Source: an uncultured Clostridia bacterium (lineage in GTDB: Bacteria > Bacillota > Clostridia > Christensenellales > UBA1242). Taken from it: 22,748 nt of DNA. Below, piece by piece: positions 14,301-21,644 of the stretch (position 1 is its first letter; the number at the start of each line of letters is the position of its first letter). The translations under genes were made by a program, and so were the position numbers. Below the pieces are notes generated by a model. It saw nothing but the letters and a program-made list of their open reading frames with translations. It was not told where the DNA came from and did no database searches. The stretch is from NCBI GenBank assembly GCA_937893125.1, contig CALBHW010000035.1:1-22748 (forward strand), read 5' to 3'.

Positions 14301-14939
14301 CTTGGATATATCAATGTTAACGCAATTGAGGACTGCAAGGAGCTTATGGAAAGATATGAGACTTTGAGCGCGCAAGCTCAAGACTTGACTACGGCAAAAG
14401 AGGATCTTCAAAAAATTATAAGCGACTTGGCTCAAGAAATGATTACTCGTTTTGATAGCGAGTTTGCTAAAATTCAAGCCAACTTTTCAAAGAGTTTCCG
14501 TGAACTTTTTGGTGGCGGAAACGCAAAACTCGAACTTACTGAAAGCGAGGACCCACTTCAAGCTGGTGTTGAAATTGTCGCTGAACCACCTGGGAAAAAG
14601 TTGCAAAGCATCACCCTTTTAAGTGGTGGGGAAAAAGCACTTACAGCGATTGCGATTTTGTTTGCGATTTTAAGACTTCGTCCAATGCCTTTCTGCTTGC
14701 TTGACGAAATCGAAGCAGCGCTTGACGATACAAATGTTTCAAGGTTTGCGCAATATCTTAAAAACTTTTCTAATGACACCCAATTTATTGTCATTACGCA
14801 CAGAAAACCAACAATGATGTTGACTGACGCACTTTATGGCGTTACTATGGAAGAACCAGGCGTAAGTAAAATTGTTTCAGTTAAACTTGCGGACGCTGTT
14901 AAACTTACTGAACAGGATAAGCAAAAACAAGCAAATTAA
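11343..14939 (+). CDS. smc: Chromosome segregation SMC protein
   Basis: SMC is the ATPase of the bacterial condensin that organises and separates chromosomes with ScpA and ScpB. The 1198-residue product has the full layout: an N-terminal ATPase half with Walker A GPNGCGKS (31-38), a long coiled coil to about 500, a hinge at about 520-680 (GGAVQDVITKN and GGSKK regions), a return coiled coil to about 1030, and a C-terminal ATPase half with signature LLSGGEKALT (near 1093) and Walker B FCLLDEIEAALDD (near 1117). The start is TTG, with AAAGGA upstream, and the protein opens with the family-typical KIELVGFKSFADK. It is the last gene of the plsX-rnc-smc operon. Bacillus has ftsY next; here a 260-base gap intervenes. 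Confidence 0.97.
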   Translation: MNFKKIELVGFKSFADKLEIKFDSGITGIVGPNGCGKSNVSDAIRWVLGEQSTKLLRSSNMQDVIFNGTERRKSMSYCEVSLFFDNTSRMFDLNFDEVAFTRKLYRSGESEYLINGTPCRLKDITNALHDSGIGKEGYSIIGQGKVEEIISAKPENRRAIFEEAAGIAKFKQRKVEAERKLERTQENLNRALDVLAEQEKQLGPLKKQAENAKLYLGFKEQLKTLEVNVYVNQYENASSVKQEIQSKIDGYEEEINVKQSTLDKMNFDYDSKMEQVGQIDRNLQILNDEILELTVELEKRAGETNVVRERLKFLENERDNLKNDYEKELLNKDNSLKAIDICTSKRVEKQQKYNEICARLETLTEKYLKIVDELTGAEDEATKKQKEMIDELSKMTDIKSNLSALNAQKDAYMANITDLDEKIYSLQQRIKEKESALELALKTAKDAQNRYDNLEVEAEKIQEQLDSSYIRVREINEKISQISSNIQILQNKKRVVEDMQRDYDGFNYSVKRLMQDSKTQRELGSKIVGIVANSMTIPSGFETAIEVALGGAVQDVITKNEEDAKFLINYLKHNNYGRATFLPITSMKVRLLSDSEQLLLRRNKTFGVASNVIKYDLSLRSIFESLLGRTVIVDNTDTAVSLAKQAGFSFRIVTLDGDVVNPQGSISGGSKKAVTSNLLTRDNEIESLNTQIIKLSRELEQTKTEKANLDIKLNDLISKNSTYQDNLVVAQVESAKQNQNYEQLSVYVDELSKERISLSQERLDYSTRIEVITKALNSSEKDVDLSLDGSQEIENNQKLFASLRKDRDELQNEITELKVEKTSCEGELTNVDAEMARLDDYIKQCDFNIVDLKSQLDAVTRKFNDAKLLVQNQIDQVDDDELKGKISNRREKLSGLDSEKKTLQEEIKKLDEDKARLMTEISVVQEKKYQQSSALTKVDTDIETMQEKIFEDYELTYASCLEFKVEDFDVKQGMIDINKLKKEISKLGYINVNAIEDCKELMERYETLSAQAQDLTTAKEDLQKIISDLAQEMITRFDSEFAKIQANFSKSFRELFGGGNAKLELTESEDPLQAGVEIVAEPPGKKLQSITLLSGGEKALTAIAILFAILRLRPMPFCLLDEIEAALDDTNVSRFAQYLKNFSNDTQFIVITHRKPTMMLTDALYGVTMEEPGVSKIVSVKLADAVKLTEQDKQKQAN

Positions 14940-14951
14940 CATATTTTTGGG

Positions 14952-14971
14952 GCGTTTTTTAATGAAAACGC
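14952..14971 (+). terminator. Weak terminator-like hairpin after smc
   Basis: GCGTTTT (14952-14958) pairs with AAAACGC (14965-14971) around TTAATG. No T-run follows, so termination here is uncertain. The rest of the gap before ftsY is A-rich with no ORF. Confidence 0.35.
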
Positions 14972-15125
14972 TTCAAATTTGTTAAAGAAGTGTAAAAGTG
15001 TAAAAACATAAAAAGTTGCAATAGTAACAAAAAAAATATTTTTAAAAAAACATTAAAAATAATAAGTATAAATAAAAAAAATAAAGTAACAAAAAGTAGA
15101 GTGGATTAAAGAGCGTTAATTAAAT

Positions 15126-15153
15126 TTGGCGACTTTTATATAAAGAATATAGC
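15126..15153 (+). promoter_or_regulatory. Possible ftsY promoter
   Basis: TTGGCG (15126-15131) and TATAGC (15148-15153) are 16 bases apart, about 45 bases before ftsY. Both boxes have mismatches. Confidence 0.35.
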
Positions 15154-15199
15154 AAAATAAAATAACTTCTTTAATTTATCATTTCAAAAGGACTAAAAG

Positions 15200-16096
15200 A
15201 TGGGATTTTTTTCTAAATTAAAGTCGGGGCTAAAAAAGACGAAAGACGCTCTTATGACTAAACTTAACGCTGTTTTTAGAGGCGGGGATATTGATGCAGA
15301 GTTTTATGATGACCTTGAATATGCTCTCATATCGAGCGATATGGGTGTTGAAACAACGCAAGAGATTATAAAAAGTTTGAAAAATAGAATTCTTCAAAAA
15401 CATTGCTATAAAAAAGACCAAGCAAGGGAACTTATGAAGGATATTTTGGTCGAAGTCTTGACTGAAACAGAAAAAGAAGAATATCAATATCCTTTAATTA
15501 TCACCGTCGTCGGCGTAAATGGCGTTGGAAAGACAACTACCATTGGAAAACTTGCAAACTATTTTAAGTCAAAAAAGAAGTCGGTTACACTTGTCGCGGG
15601 CGACACTTTTAGGGCGGCTGCAAGTGAGCAACTTGGTGAATGGTCTAAGCGCGCTGATGTTCGTCTTATAAAGCACGACGAAGGTGCAGACCCATCAGCG
15701 GTTGTTTTTGACGGGATTAAAAGTGCGAAAGCAAAGGGAACAGATGTTTTGATTGTTGATACGGCGGGTAGGCTTCATACAAAAGTTAATCTTATGGAAG
15801 AACTTAAAAAAATTAACCGTATTGAAGATAGAGAGTGGCCAGAAGCAATGAAACTCAATTTTATTGTTCTTGACGCAACAATTGGGCAAAATTCGCTTGT
15901 CCAAATTTCCGCATTTCGTGACGCGGTCGGAATTGATGGCATAGTTTTAACTAAACTCGATGGAACAAGTAAAGGTGGAATTGTTTTCCCAATTATAAAG
16001 GAACTTGGCACTCCAGTTTACTTTATCGGTGTCGGAGAAGGTATTGACGACTTGGAAGAATTTGATGCCCGCACATTTGTTGACGGAATTTTGTAA
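15200..16096 (+). CDS. ftsY: Signal recognition particle receptor FtsY
   Basis: FtsY is the membrane-associated GTPase that docks Ffh-bound ribosomes for co-translational membrane insertion. The 298-residue protein is an NG domain: an N helical bundle (1-95) and a G domain with P-loop GVNGVGKTTT (105-114), DTFRAAA (135-141), DTAGRLHT (187-194) and TKLDGTSKGG (251-260). The acidic A domain of Escherichia coli FtsY is missing, as usual in Firmicutes; the lysine-rich amphipathic N terminus could contact membrane. AAAGGA lies upstream of the ATG. The gene is closed by a good terminator, so it is separate from ylxM-ffh. Confidence 0.96.
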   Translation: MGFFSKLKSGLKKTKDALMTKLNAVFRGGDIDAEFYDDLEYALISSDMGVETTQEIIKSLKNRILQKHCYKKDQARELMKDILVEVLTETEKEEYQYPLIITVVGVNGVGKTTTIGKLANYFKSKKKSVTLVAGDTFRAAASEQLGEWSKRADVRLIKHDEGADPSAVVFDGIKSAKAKGTDVLIVDTAGRLHTKVNLMEELKKINRIEDREWPEAMKLNFIVLDATIGQNSLVQISAFRDAVGIDGIVLTKLDGTSKGGIVFPIIKELGTPVYFIGVGEGIDDLEEFDARTFVDGIL

Positions 16097-16118
16097 AACA
16101 TATCTAGATTTTAAAATG

Positions 16119-16165
16119 TTATATATAGATATAGGAATATATATATATATAATAACTATATATAA
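16119..16165. repeat. AT-only inverted repeat between ftsY and its terminator
   Basis: TTATATATAG (16119-16128) and CTATATATAA (16156-16165) are perfect ten-base complements around an AT dinucleotide-rich segment. This could extrude or fold, but may only reflect simple-sequence DNA. Confidence 0.6.
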
Positions 16166-16176
16166 TGAAAAAAATG

Positions 16177-16209
16177 ATGCAATTTGAGAAATCATATTGC
16201 ATTTTTTTT
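16177..16209 (+). terminator. Intrinsic terminator after ftsY
   Basis: ATGCAAT (16177-16183) pairs with ATTGCAT (16196-16202), with an inner TGA/TCA helix closed by GAAA. A run of eight Ts follows. Confidence 0.85.
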
Positions 16210-16230
16210 AAAAAAGTCAAGAAAAAATAC

Positions 16231-16258
16231 TTGACAACATATAAAAAATAAATATACT
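16231..16258 (+). promoter_or_regulatory. Promoter of ylxM-ffh
   Basis: TTGACA (16231-16236) and TATACT (16253-16258) are 16 bases apart, directly after the ftsY terminator. The transcript should start near 16265. Confidence 0.75.
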
Positions 16259-16264
16259 TATTGT

Positions 16265-16284
16265 GTAAAGTAATTTTGCTTTAC
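16265..16284 (+). promoter_or_regulatory. 5'-terminal hairpin of the ylxM-ffh mRNA
   Basis: GTAAAG (16265-16270) and CTTTAC (16279-16284) form a six-base stem that would begin at the predicted first base of the message. Such a hairpin can stabilise mRNA. It ends nine bases before the ylxM ATG. Confidence 0.5.
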
Positions 16285-16293
16285 GAGTAACCT

Positions 16294-16632
16294 ATGGAAA
16301 TAGAACAAAATTTAAGAATAAGTTTATTGCTAGACTTTTATGGCGAACTGCTAACAAAAAAACAAAGGGAAACTTTGAAATTGTTTTTGGACGATAATTT
16401 GTCTCTAAGCGAAATTGCTTCAATGTTTTCTTCATCTCGCCAAGCGATTTGCGATTTGGTGAGAAGAACGGAGAAAATTCTTGAAAATTATGAAGAAAAG
16501 TTGCAACTTTTAAGTAAATTTGAGATTATTCGTTCCAAAATTGAAAAAGGGTTAGGTTTGCTACAAAACGAAAGCGGGCACAATGTCGAGCGTGCAAAAA
16601 AGGAATTTCAATCAATATTGGAGGTGCTATAA
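16294..16632 (+). CDS. ylxM: YlxM (UPF0122) helix-turn-helix protein
   Basis: YlxM is a small sigma-70 region 4-like protein nearly always encoded just before ffh; in some Gram-positives it modulates the signal recognition particle. The 112-residue product shows the family pattern ISLLLDFYGELLTKKQRETL near the start and the helix-turn-helix LSLSEIASMFSSSRQAICDLVRR (36-58), then a long helical C-terminal half. No good ribosome binding site precedes the ATG, only GAG seven bases upstream, unlike most genes here. Its stop overlaps the ffh start by one base (TAATG), so the two are translationally coupled. Confidence 0.93.
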   Translation: MEIEQNLRISLLLDFYGELLTKKQRETLKLFLDDNLSLSEIASMFSSSRQAICDLVRRTEKILENYEEKLQLLSKFEIIRSKIEKGLGLLQNESGHNVERAKKEFQSILEVL

Positions 16633-17945
16633 TGTCAATGTTTTCTAATCTTTCGATGAGACTTAATCACATTTTTTCGCACTTAACCAATAGGGGAAAG
16701 TTGACCGAACTCGAAATTAAAGAGGCAATGCGCGAAATTCGAGTTGCTCTTCTTGAAGCGGATGTTAACTATCTTGTGGCAAAAAACTTCATCGCACGAG
16801 TGTCTGAAAAGGCGGTTGGACAAGAAGTTATGACAAGTTTAACGCCAGGACAGCAAGTTATTAAAATTGTCCGTGACGAACTTGTGACGCTCCTTGGTTC
16901 TACAAATAGCAAACTCGCAGTCGCAAGTAACCCACCCACAATTATTATGTTGTGTGGTTTACAAGGAAGCGGAAAAACGACCATGTGCGGAAAATTGGCA
17001 AGCTTACTTAAATCTCAAGGCAAACGCCCAATGCTTGTTGCGTGTGATATTTATAGACCTGCGGCGATAAACCAACTTCAAGTTGTTGGGAAAAATGCAA
17101 ATGTCGAAGTTTTCGAAAAAGGCACGCAAGTTCCATATAAGACATGCAAACAAGCAATTGAATATGCGCGTGGCAAAATGTATGACACTTTAATTGTCGA
17201 CACGGCGGGAAGATTGTCTATTGATGAAAAGTTAATGGATGAACTAAAGACTTTAAAACAAGAAATCAACCCAACAGAAATCTTGCTTGTAGTTGACGCT
17301 ATGAACGGGCAAGAGTCAGTCAATGTCGCAAAAACATTTGACGATACACTTGACATTACGGGCGTCATTCTTACAAAACTAGACGGCGACACAAGGGGTG
17401 GCTCTGCACTTTCAATTAGCGAGGTCGTTGGAAAACCTATAAAATTTTGTGGTGTAGGCGAGAAATTGAATGACCTTGAACCATTCTATCCAGACCGTAT
17501 GGCGTCCAGGATTTTGGGAATGGGTGACGTTTTAACTTTGATTGAAAAAGCGCAAAATGCGGTGAGCGAAGAAGAAGCAAAACAACTTGAAAAGAAGTTT
17601 AGAGAAAGTTCGTTTACATTTGAAGATTATCTTGTTCAAATGGAAAAACTCAAAAAAATGGGCAACATAAACGACCTTGTTGGAATGATACCTGGTTTAG
17701 GTAACAAACTTGGTGGTGTAACAATCGACGAAAAAGACCTTGCCAAAAATAAAGCTATCATACAAAGTATGACCGTTAAGGAAAGGCGTAATCCAGACTT
17801 AATAAAGGGTAGCCAAAAGAGAAGAATTGCAAACGGAAGCGGAACTCAAATTCAAGATGTTAATCGGCTTTTAAAGCAATTTGAGCAGTCAAAAGTTATG
17901 ATGAAGCGTATGAAATCGGGCGGACTTAAAGGCTTGAAATTTTAA
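16632..17945 (+). CDS. ffh: Signal recognition particle protein Ffh
   Basis: Ffh binds signal sequences emerging from ribosomes together with the 4.5S RNA and delivers them to FtsY. The 437-residue protein has an N domain (1-100), a G domain with P-loop GLQGSGKT (109-116), DTAGR (190-194) and TKLDGDTRGG (248-257), and a methionine-rich M domain from about 300, including FEDYLVQMEKLKKMG and the RNA-binding segment with RRIANGSG. GGAGG lies upstream of the ATG; MSM gives an alternative start two codons later. The 4.5S RNA gene was not recognised in this window. A copy of the 34-bp intergenic element starts 12 bases after the stop. Confidence 0.97.
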   Translation: MSMFSNLSMRLNHIFSHLTNRGKLTELEIKEAMREIRVALLEADVNYLVAKNFIARVSEKAVGQEVMTSLTPGQQVIKIVRDELVTLLGSTNSKLAVASNPPTIIMLCGLQGSGKTTMCGKLASLLKSQGKRPMLVACDIYRPAAINQLQVVGKNANVEVFEKGTQVPYKTCKQAIEYARGKMYDTLIVDTAGRLSIDEKLMDELKTLKQEINPTEILLVVDAMNGQESVNVAKTFDDTLDITGVILTKLDGDTRGGSALSISEVVGKPIKFCGVGEKLNDLEPFYPDRMASRILGMGDVLTLIEKAQNAVSEEEAKQLEKKFRESSFTFEDYLVQMEKLKKMGNINDLVGMIPGLGNKLGGVTIDEKDLAKNKAIIQSMTVKERRNPDLIKGSQKRRIANGSGTQIQDVNRLLKQFEQSKVMMKRMKSGGLKGLKF

Positions 17946-17957
17946 TAAAAAAACAAA

Positions 17958-17991
17958 TTGGCACAGAAAACAAGCGTTTTTGACCTAAAAA
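17958..17991 (+). repeat. Intergenic 34-bp element, copy B (after ffh)
   Basis: TTGGCAC (17958-17964), 12 variable bases, then TTTTTGACCTAAAAA (17977-17991), the same spacing as copies A and C. Here the core sits in a longer hairpin: CGTTTTT (17975-17981) pairs with AAAAACG (17988-17994), and AAACAA (17968-17973) with TTGTTT (17998-18003). No T-run follows, so it is not a standard terminator. The rest of the gap to rpsP shows no clear promoter. Confidence 0.8.
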
Positions 17992-18181
17992 ACGGGTTTG
18001 TTTAAAGACATTAGTCATATTATTGTTAGTGTTTTAATAAGGTGACAAGAAATTTGTTAAGAGAAAAAGCAAGAAATTAGTTTAAAGTGCTATGTTTTAA
18101 AATCAAATCAATTTTCGGTTTTTACAAGTTTTTTACAAAAATTTGTCAAAATATATTTTTACATTATAAAGGAGAAAAATT

Positions 18182-18487
18182 ATGGCAGTTAAGATTAGAC
18201 TTACAAGACTTGGGGACAAAAAGAGTCCATTCTATAGAGTTGTCGTTGCTGATTCAAGAACAAGCAGAGACGGAAAGGTTATTGATAGCCTTGGCTATTT
18301 TAATCCACTTGTAGAAAAAGACAATTTGAAAATCGATACAGAGAAGACTCTTTCTTGGATTAACAAGGGCGCACAACCTACCGAAACAGCAAGAACATTG
18401 CTTGTCAAAGCGGGTGTTTATGCAGAAACTCCAAAGCCTTATTCAAGTAAGAAAATCGTTCCAAAAAAGAAAGACGCTAAAAAGTAA
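18182..18487 (+). CDS. rpsP: 30S ribosomal protein S16
   Basis: S16 is a small-subunit assembly protein. The 101-residue product opens with MAVKIRLTRLGDKKSPFYRVVVADSR-type family sequence, continues with DGKVIDSLGYFNP, and ends in a lysine-rich tail. AAAGGAG lies seven bases before the ATG. It begins the rpsP-khpA-rimM-trmD cluster found in most Firmicutes. The upstream promoter is unclear: TTGTCA and TATAAA at 18143-18170 overlap the ribosome binding site and would leave almost no leader. Confidence 0.97.
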   Translation: MAVKIRLTRLGDKKSPFYRVVVADSRTSRDGKVIDSLGYFNPLVEKDNLKIDTEKTLSWINKGAQPTETARTLLVKAGVYAETPKPYSSKKIVPKKKDAKK

Positions 18488-18504
18488 TTTACAAGGAGAT
18501 TATT

Positions 18505-18735
18505 ATGGAAGAATTATTGCATTACATTCTTAGTAGCCTTGTAGAGAATAAAGAAGCGATTTCGATTGAGTGCAACGAAGAACCAAATGCTGTTATTTTG
18601 ACCGCTGAAGTTGATGAAAAAGATGTGGGCAAAATTATTGGCAAGAACGGAAAAGTTGCGCAAGCGATAAGGTCTATTTTGCATTCCGCTTGTTACAAAG
18701 ACGGAAAAAAGGTAATTTTTAAAATAAAAAGGTAA
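18505..18735 (+). CDS. khpA: KH-domain RNA-binding protein KhpA
   Basis: KhpA (YlqC family) is a small KH protein that pairs with KhpB/Jag and binds many RNAs; in streptococci it affects cell elongation and division. The 76-residue product is one KH domain with the RNA-binding IIGKNGKVAQAIR loop at about 44-56. The length is normal. AAGGAG lies upstream of the ATG. It sits 17 bases after rpsP and 12 bases before rimM, the standard order. The jag/khpB partner is not in this window. Confidence 0.93.
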   Translation: MEELLHYILSSLVENKEAISIECNEEPNAVILTAEVDEKDVGKIIGKNGKVAQAIRSILHSACYKDGKKVIFKIKR

Positions 18736-18747
18736 CTTTTTTATAAA

Positions 18748-19236
18748 ATGGTTGAAATTGCAAAAATTCTAAAACCACAAGGACTAAAGGGCGAGATGAA
18801 ACTCGACCTTTTTCTAAAAGACGAAGAAACGTGGAAAAAAATTAAAAATGTGCAGATTGAACACCAAAATTATATAGTCAAATCTATTAGATTTTATAAG
18901 GGATTTGGCTATATTTTGCTATGTGAAATTGATAGTATTGAAAAATGTGAGATTTTTAGAAACAAGCATATTTTTGTTGATAAATCTGAACTTGAAACCG
19001 ACCAAAACGAGTATCTTATTGACGACCTTGTTGGGTGCAAAGTGGTAGATGAAAATGAAAACTATTTTGGCGAAGTTGAAAGTATAGAAAGTTATGGCGG
19101 GGCGGACATTATAAACATTTTAAACTGTGGTGCAAAAAGAAGCTTTCCTTTTTTAAAAACAATTTTGGTAGATGTCGATGTGAAAGCCAAAAAAATTGTT
19201 GTTAACAAAGAAAAACTTAAAGAAGTTATGATATAA
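18748..19236 (+). CDS. rimM: 16S rRNA processing protein RimM
   Basis: RimM helps mature the 30S subunit head, acting with S19 and 16S rRNA. The 162-residue protein has the N-terminal RimM barrel (IAKILKPQGLKGEMKLDLF at 4-22) and a C-terminal PRC-barrel domain (about 95-160) opening with EYLIDDLVGCKVVDENENYFGEV. The ribosome binding site is poor: GG of the khpA end lies about 15 bases upstream, so coupling to khpA translation 12 bases before is likely. trmD starts 13 bases after the stop. Confidence 0.95.
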   Translation: MVEIAKILKPQGLKGEMKLDLFLKDEETWKKIKNVQIEHQNYIVKSIRFYKGFGYILLCEIDSIEKCEIFRNKHIFVDKSELETDQNEYLIDDLVGCKVVDENENYFGEVESIESYGGADIINILNCGAKRSFPFLKTILVDVDVKAKKIVVNKEKLKEVMI

Positions 19237-19249
19237 GGAAATATTTTTT

Positions 19250-19966
19250 ATGAGAATTGACATTTTAACTATATTTCCAGAGATGTTTGATGCTCTAAAT
19301 TATAGCATCTTGTCTCGCGCGCAAAAATCAAAATTACTTGAAATAAAGACAACTAATATTAGAGATTTTTCGCTTGACAACAACAAAAGGTGTGACGACT
19401 ATTCTTATGGCGGGGGCGCTGGGATGATTATGACACCACAGCCACTTTTTGATGCTATTTCGTCCGTAAAAACAGATAGAAGTCACATCATTTTTATGTC
19501 ACCAAAAGGCAAAACTTTGACACAGCAACGCGTTGAAGAACTCGCAAAAATGGATAAAGATTTGGTCGTCGTTTGTGGACATTACGAAGGAATAGACGAA
19601 AGAATTATTGAACTTCTTGTCGACGAAGAATTGTCAATCGGTGACTATGTCTTGACGGGTGGGGAACTTCCAGCAATGGTGTTAATTGATGCTGTGAGTC
19701 GTTATGTCCCAGGCGTGCTTGGAAATGACGATACGACCGAAATCGAGACATTTTCAAATGGACTTTTAGAGTATCCACAATACACAAGGCCTTACGAATT
19801 TAAAGGGCTTACTGTTCCTGACATATTGTTATCAGGTGACCACAAAAAGGTAGACGCATGGCGACTAGAAAAGAGTTTAGAAGCGACAAAAGAGCGTCGT
19901 CCTGACCTTTATGAAAAATACATTTTGGAACATGGCAACCCTTTTGAAAAAAAGAGGAAAAAATAA
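19250..19966 (+). CDS. trmD: tRNA (guanine-37-N1)-methyltransferase
   Basis: TrmD methylates G37 next to the anticodon of tRNAs reading CNN codons, preventing +1 frameshifting; the tRNA-Pro in this window is a likely substrate. The 238-residue SPOUT enzyme shows YGGGAGM (53-59), CGHYEGIDER (109-118), the trefoil-knot cofactor site IGDYVLTGGELP (130-141), and YPQYTRP (175-181). The position of the catalytic Asp169 of Escherichia coli appears to be Glu166 here, which I believe also occurs in other Clostridia. AAGGAA precedes the ATG at a longish spacing. rplS, which follows trmD in Bacillus, is instead after yraN. Confidence 0.97.
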   Translation: MRIDILTIFPEMFDALNYSILSRAQKSKLLEIKTTNIRDFSLDNNKRCDDYSYGGGAGMIMTPQPLFDAISSVKTDRSHIIFMSPKGKTLTQQRVEELAKMDKDLVVVCGHYEGIDERIIELLVDEELSIGDYVLTGGELPAMVLIDAVSRYVPGVLGNDDTTEIETFSNGLLEYPQYTRPYEFKGLTVPDILLSGDHKKVDAWRLEKSLEATKERRPDLYEKYILEHGNPFEKKRKK

Positions 19967-20050
19967 AAAAGAATTTCAAAAAGTATAAAATTGTTAGATG
20001 TATGGGCAAAACTGTATTTGTGTAAAAATGCAAATATACAAAAAACGAAA

Positions 20051-20084
20051 TTGGCACAAAAATAATGTAATTTGGGGGTAAAAA
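20051..20084 (+). repeat. Possible diverged fourth copy of the intergenic element, running into the rbgA start
   Basis: TTGGCAC (20051-20057) is followed after exactly 12 bases by ATTTGGGGGTAAAAA (20070-20084), which matches the element core at 10 of 15 positions. The GACC of the core is replaced by GGGG, which gives rbgA its ribosome binding site, and the last A of the core is the A of the rbgA ATG. Confidence 0.4.
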
Positions 20085-20923
20085 TGGCTGTTATAAACTG
20101 GTTTCCTGGTCATATGACTAAGGCTTTAAGACAAATGGAGAAAGAACTTAAAAACGTTGATTTGCTTCTTTATTGCCTTGATTCACGCGCACCGATTTCT
20201 TGCCTTAATCCAAAATTAACTAAACTTGCATCCAATAAAAAAATTATTTACATTTTGACAAAAGCCGATATGGTTGACGTAAAAGATTTGGATAAATATA
20301 AAAAACAGTTTTTGGCTGAAAATGCAAGTTTTTTGGCACTTAATAGTGTCCAAAGTGGGTCGGGTAAAAAGATTTTTGAGATAGCAAACCAACTTCTTAA
20401 AGAAAAATTGGACGCTAAAAACGAAAAAGGTATAAAATATGAGCCAAAAGCGATGGTTGTGGGCGTTCCCAATGTAGGGAAAAGCACCCTTATTAACAAC
20501 CTTTGCGGGGTATCAAAAACCATTACTGGCAATCGTCCTGGAGTTACGCGCGGAAAACAATGGGTTGTAACAAAAGAAGGGCTTGTTTTGCTTGATACGC
20601 CAGGCACGCTTTGGCCTTCGTTTGACAATGAAAAAACCGCTAGAAATTTGGCGTACATTGGTTCAATTAAAGATGAAGTTTTGGATTTGACTGAACTTGC
20701 TTACGCATTTATAAAAGATATTGTGCCAAAATATTCGCAAAATTTAGAGTCGCGCTATGGCATAAAAATTGAAGAAAATGATGAAACTTTAGACATTTTA
20801 GATAAAATTTGCGAGGCACGAAATTGCTATCTTAAAAAGCAGGAACTTGATTATGACAGGTGTGCGCGAATGATTATTGACGATTTTAGAAAAAATAGGC
20901 TTGGAAAAATTGTGCTTGACTAG
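20084..20923 (+). CDS. rbgA: Ribosome biogenesis GTPase RbgA (YlqF)
   Basis: RbgA is a late 50S assembly GTPase needed for stable entry of L16 and other late proteins. The 279-residue protein has the circularly permuted motif order that defines the family: G4 TKAD (59-62), G5 near LNSVQSGS (87-94), then G1 GVPNVGKS (127-134) and G3 DTPG (171-174). The N-terminal INWFPGHM (4-11) carries the conserved His10, equivalent to the catalytic His9 of Bacillus. ATG 20084 is chosen over an in-frame TTG at 20072 because the family starts at MAVINWFPGHM and GGGGGT lies upstream. It is separated from trmD by 117 AT-rich bases. Confidence 0.96.
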   Translation: MAVINWFPGHMTKALRQMEKELKNVDLLLYCLDSRAPISCLNPKLTKLASNKKIIYILTKADMVDVKDLDKYKKQFLAENASFLALNSVQSGSGKKIFEIANQLLKEKLDAKNEKGIKYEPKAMVVGVPNVGKSTLINNLCGVSKTITGNRPGVTRGKQWVVTKEGLVLLDTPGTLWPSFDNEKTARNLAYIGSIKDEVLDLTELAYAFIKDIVPKYSQNLESRYGIKIEENDETLDILDKICEARNCYLKKQELDYDRCARMIIDDFRKNRLGKIVLD

Positions 20924-21020
20924 TGGGGGATGGCTTTTGTTTTAAGGTTGGTTTTATGTTTTGCGGACATTTAAAAACTAAGTTTAAATAAGATAACAAC
21001 CATAAAAAACGGGAGAAAAA

Positions 21021-21644
21021 ATGTTTGAATATGAAGATAAATATAAGTCATTAGGACTTGTTGCGGGAATTGATGAAGCAGGGCGTGGACCACTTGCTGG
21101 ACCCGTTGTTTGTGCGTGCGTAGTTATGCCTCTTGAAAAAGAAAAAATAATTGACGGAATAAATGATAGTAAAAAACTTTCTCCTAAAAAGCGTGACGAG
21201 TTGTTTGAAAAAATTGTAAAAACAGCCATTTCATACTCAATTGTTGAGGTTGGCGAAAAAACAATTGACGAAATCAACATTCTTCAAGCAACAAAACTTG
21301 GGATGAAAAAGGCGCTTGAAAGTTTGAGCGTTAAGCCCGTGGTTGTTTTAATTGACGCCGTTAAAATTGACACGGATATAAAACAAGAAGATATAATAAA
21401 GGGTGACGCAAAAAGTTATAATATCGCGTCAGCGTCCATTTTGGCGAAAGTTTATAGGGATAGACTTATGGTAAAGTTAGCGCAAGAATACCCTGAGTAT
21501 CACTTTGAAAAACACAAAGGTTATGGCACGAAAGGCCACATTGACGCACTTAAAAAGTACGGAAAATGTAAAATACATAGAAATAGTTTTATTGGACATT
21601 TTGTTCCAGTTGAGGTACAAGGAGAAAATAAAAAGTATGTTTAA
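21021..21644 (+). CDS. rnhB: Ribonuclease HII
   Basis: RNase HII removes RNA from RNA-DNA hybrids and single ribonucleotides from DNA. The 207-residue protein shows the family signature GIDEAGRGPLAGPVV (16-30) and the four-acid site Asp18, Glu19, Asp112 (LIDAV) and Asp147 (AKVYRDRLM), plus the C-terminal HKGYGTKGH and HRNSF segments. GGGAG lies eight bases upstream of the ATG. It follows rbgA by 97 bases, the usual neighbour pairing, and its last eight bases overlap yraN. Confidence 0.96.
   Translation: MFEYEDKYKSLGLVAGIDEAGRGPLAGPVVCACVVMPLEKEKIIDGINDSKKLSPKKRDELFEKIVKTAISYSIVEVGEKTIDEINILQATKLGMKKALESLSVKPVVVLIDAVKIDTDIKQEDIIKGDAKSYNIASASILAKVYRDRLMVKLAQEYPEYHFEKHKGYGTKGHIDALKKYGKCKIHRNSFIGHFVPVEVQGENKKYV

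Noticed and set aside
18143..18170. TTGTCA/TATAAA promoter for rpsP
   Set aside because: The -10 overlaps the AAAGGAG ribosome binding site, so transcripts would lose it. Chance similarity in AT-rich DNA is more likely.
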